A DNA stretch of 40,471 nucleotides from NCBI GenBank assembly GCA_035326025.1, contig DAOKYT010000020.1, positions 1-40,471 of the forward strand. The letters run 5' to 3'. The position numbers were made by a program, and so were the translations under genes. The notes below the pieces were generated by a model. It was not told the origin of the DNA, did not search any database, and saw nothing but the letters and a program-made list of their open reading frames with translations. This stretch comes from Amarobacter sp035326025. Its GTDB lineage: Bacteria; Chloroflexota; Dehalococcoidia; Tepidiformales; Tepidiformaceae. Shown here one piece after another: positions 38,366 to 40,471 of the stretch; position 1 is the stretch's first letter; every line of letters starts with the position of its first letter.

Positions 38366-39595
38366 CTACGGGTTCCGCGCCCCGAGCGGCAGGAGCCGCC
38401 GAAGGACGCTCTTGCTTTCGCGCGGCGGCGCCGTGCGCCCGGTGATCTTGCCTGCCAGGCCCGAGAGATTGCTGGCCGCCCGAGACTTCGGCCGGGCGAG
38501 CACCACGGGCAGGCCAATCTGGGTGGAAATCGTCATCTGCGGGTCGTGCGGGATCTCCCAGAACACGCGCTTGCGGAGCACCCGCTCGATATCGGCCGAG
38601 CGGATCGTGTTCGCCCCGTTCGGGTGGTTCACCGTGAGGAACAGCCGGTCTTCCGGGAACCCTTCGCTCTCCAGCACATCGAGGATGAACGAAGTGTCCT
38701 TGATGCTCGCCATGTCGACGCTCGTGACCACCAGCACCTGCGTGGCCACCTCCAGCGCGGCCCCCACGATATCGTTGAATGCCCCCGGCGTATCCAGGAT
38801 TACATAATCGAACATCCGGCTGGCGAACCGGGCGAGCTCCTTGATGTCCTCGGCCTGGACCTGCCGCCAGTCGTTGGGGTGCTTGGGCGATGGCAGGACG
38901 AACACGCCCGACGAGTGCTCCACGAGCGCCGCCTTGAACGTCGCGCGGTCGAGCGTCGCCACCTGCGCGGCCATCTCGGCGACCGTCACGGCGGGTTCGA
39001 TGTCGAGCATGATGGCGACATCGCCGAAACGCGTGTCGAGGTCCATCACCAGCACCGAGCTGTCGGTGTCGCGCGCGATGGCCGTCGCGATGTTCGTGGT
39101 GATCGTGGTCTTGCCGATGCCGCCCTTGGCGCCGAACACGGTGAGGACGGTGCCCGCGGACTGTGGCGGCGCCGCTTCTCCGTCGCTGGGGACCGTCCGC
39201 ATCACCGCTTCGATGGCGGTCAGCAGCTCACCCGCCTTGAAGGGGTGGGCGAGCAGGTCGCGTACCCCCGCATGCATCGCCTGGCGGACGAGCGGCAGTT
39301 CGGTCGAGCTCGAGTAGGCGATGACCGGAGCCTCCGGCCGGATGCTCCGCACCGCCTCCACCGTCTGGATCGCCCGCGCCACCGGCTCCTCGATGGACGC
39401 CAGGATGAGGTCGGGCTTGAGTTCCTCGGCGAGGGACGCGGCTTCGACGCCATAGCCGCAATCGGCCACCACGGCGAGCCGCGCCGGCGTGAGCATCCCC
39501 TGCAGCTCCTGCCGGAAGATCGCGTCCTCATCGATGATCATGACCAGCGGGTTTCGTCCCATGCCTGCTTCCCCTTTCCGCTCCTGTCCGGTCAT
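38366..39595 (-). CDS. cpaE: CpaE/TadZ pilus-localisation ATPase
   Basis: A 409-residue protein. A receiver-like N-terminal domain (VMIIDEDAIFRQELQGML; PDLILASIEEP, so no phospho-Asp at the usual place) is joined to a MinD/ParA-type ATPase: FGAKGGIGKTTITTN (deviant Walker A), LVMDLDTRFGDVAIMLDI, and YVILDTPGAFND. ATG 39595 overlaps the cpaB stop (ATGA). ATG 39562, with AAGGGGAAG before it, would begin at GRNPLVMIIDED and is an equally good start. It places the pilus machine in the cell. Confidence 0.92.
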   Translation of the reverse strand: MTGQERKGEAGMGRNPLVMIIDEDAIFRQELQGMLTPARLAVVADCGYGVEAASLAEELKPDLILASIEEPVARAIQTVEAVRSIRPEAPVIAYSSSTELPLVRQAMHAGVRDLLAHPFKAGELLTAIEAVMRTVPSDGEAAPPQSAGTVLTVFGAKGGIGKTTITTNIATAIARDTDSSVLVMDLDTRFGDVAIMLDIEPAVTVAEMAAQVATLDRATFKAALVEHSSGVFVLPSPKHPNDWRQVQAEDIKELARFASRMFDYVILDTPGAFNDIVGAALEVATQVLVVTSVDMASIKDTSFILDVLESEGFPEDRLFLTVNHPNGANTIRSADIERVLRKRVFWEIPHDPQMTISTQIGLPVVLARPKSRAASNLSGLAGKITGRTAPPRESKSVLRRLLPLGARNP

Positions 39596-40455
39596 CGGCG
39601 AAGCGCTTCGATGATGAGTTGCTGGAACGTGGGATCGGCCAGCGAGAGGAACGTTGAGTCCTCGGTCTCGATCACTTCCGTATCGCCCGGGGCCCGCACC
39701 ACGAGCCGGATTTTGCCCTTCGTTTCGGCCAGCAACACCTGCTGCGTGGCCTCCGGGGCGAGCGCCAGCGTCACCACCGTGCCCTCGGGCTCGGGCTCCG
39801 GCTGGTCCACGGGCGATGGTTCGCCGGTCTGCGCCGCCGGCGTCGCGTCCGCGGCCGGCGCGAGCTGCCGCTCCAGCTTCTGCTCGACTGCCAGCACCTG
39901 CACGTTCTGGGCAATCGTGAAGGCGCGCGTCTCGGTGAACTCCTTCTCCGTGGCCAGGTCCTTGTACTGGACATCGACGACGGCCACGACATCGACGCGG
40001 TCGCCCGGGCGGGTCAGTCCGCCCGGGCTGATCACCTTGTCGACCTTCACGCCCATGCCCCGCATGCCGGGCGGGACGATGTAGCTCAGGCCGAGGTCGC
40101 TCCGGACGGAGGCCAGCTTTTCCTGGACGAGCTGTTCGCCGGCGTAGATCGGGATGCGGGCCACGCGCCCTTCGACGAGCGAGACATCCGAGTAGGCGCC
40201 GGCCAGCAGGGCATTCGCCGGCACCTTCGTCAGCTGCAGCATGCCGGCGGTGATCTCGGCGCGCGCGGGGATATCCTCCTTCGCTGTCACGACCGTCGTC
40301 TCGGCGCCGCCGGAGGAATTCCGGACGATTGGCTCGTCACCGCTATCGCGCAGCGCGGCGAAGACGAGCGCCCCGGTGGCGAGGGCGAGCAGGGTGGCGA
40401 GCAGGAGGCCGATCCGGCTGCTCCCTCCCATGGCGAATGTGCGTGCCTCTGTCAT
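39592..40455 (-). CDS. cpaB: Flp pilus assembly protein CpaB/RcpC
   Basis: A 287-residue protein with a start preceded by GGAGG. An N-terminal membrane helix (IGLLLATLLALATGALVFAALR) is followed by an SAF domain (TTVVTAKEDIPARAEITAGMLQLTKVPANAL in strands), with YAGEQLVQEKL and the conserved MRGMGVKVDKVISPGGLTRPGDRVDVVAVV split over beta strands. The C-terminal region has a Pro/Glu-rich linker and VTLALAPEATQQVLLAETKGKIRLVVRAPGD. It is an extracytoplasmic component, thought to work with the pilus secretin or cell-wall passage. It is the first pilus gene visible; its promoter or further genes lie beyond the right edge. Confidence 0.93.
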   Translation of the reverse strand: MTEARTFAMGGSSRIGLLLATLLALATGALVFAALRDSGDEPIVRNSSGGAETTVVTAKEDIPARAEITAGMLQLTKVPANALLAGAYSDVSLVEGRVARIPIYAGEQLVQEKLASVRSDLGLSYIVPPGMRGMGVKVDKVISPGGLTRPGDRVDVVAVVDVQYKDLATEKEFTETRAFTIAQNVQVLAVEQKLERQLAPAADATPAAQTGEPSPVDQPEPEPEGTVVTLALAPEATQQVLLAETKGKIRLVVRAPGDTEVIETEDSTFLSLADPTFQQLIIEALRR

Positions 40456-40471
40456 GGCGTTCCTCCGGCGG

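Overview
This window is about 40 kb of GC-rich bacterial chromosome with short gaps and many 4-8 nt start/stop overlaps. The gene content (tad/cpa pilus genes with CpaE-type ATPases, lipoproteins with an acidic tail directly after the lipobox cysteine, a complete C-P lyase operon, BlaI/M56 pairs) fits a high-GC Chloroflexota (Dehalococcoidia- or Thermomicrobia-like) best. Actinomycetota cannot be excluded from sequence alone, and no rRNA is present to settle it.

Layout. (1) 1-2133: type I-E-like CRISPR array, 34 repeats of 29 nt, leader and cas genes off the left edge, decaying at its right end into a 7-nt tandem repeat and a degenerate repeat that abuts a truncated coding remnant. (2) 2456-6434, minus strand: rpiR-like regulator followed by phnC-phnE-phnD, a first phosphonate-type ABC importer. 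(3) 6521-17884, plus strand: a second importer phnC-E-D fused into one operon with phnG-H-I-J-K-L-M (complete C-P lyase), followed by a hexapeptide acyltransferase, an EEP-fold phosphoesterase, a 2H phosphoesterase and a HAD protein. No phnP, phnN or phnF is seen, so the downstream phosphoesterases are candidates for the missing cyclic-phosphate step. A strong hairpin closes the operon. (4) 18411-27487: signalling block: membrane histidine kinase, PAS-GGDEF-EAL protein, winged-helix regulator with degenerate receiver, orphan CpaE/TadZ-like ATPase, FliA/WhiG-like sigma factor, NarL-type response regulator and hybrid kinase. Two of these promoters share an unusual bipartite element with further copies about every 24 bp. 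(5) 27933-34371: a copper/metal-stress-like module: M56 peptidase and BlaI-type repressor on the minus strand, then on the plus strand a small membrane protein, a Met/His-rich exported protein, a PCYCGC protein, a SHOCT protein, a P1B ATPase, a cupredoxin lipoprotein and a protein interrupted by an in-frame UGA. Three TACTAC/GTAGTA palindromes precede genes of this module. (6) 34626-35093: an unrecognised membrane protein. (7) 35095-40455, minus strand: cpaB-cpaE-cpaF(tadA)-tadB-tadC, the core of a tight-adherence/Flp-type pilus system.

The most striking observation is the gene at 33844-34371. Its reading frame is interrupted by one UGA straight after a cysteine codon, continues for 62 more codons of protein-like sequence, and carries a perfect 8-bp hairpin with a GUG loop beginning 11 nt after the UGA, as expected of a bacterial SECIS element. 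It is a good candidate for an unrecognised selenoprotein in a copper-type cluster.
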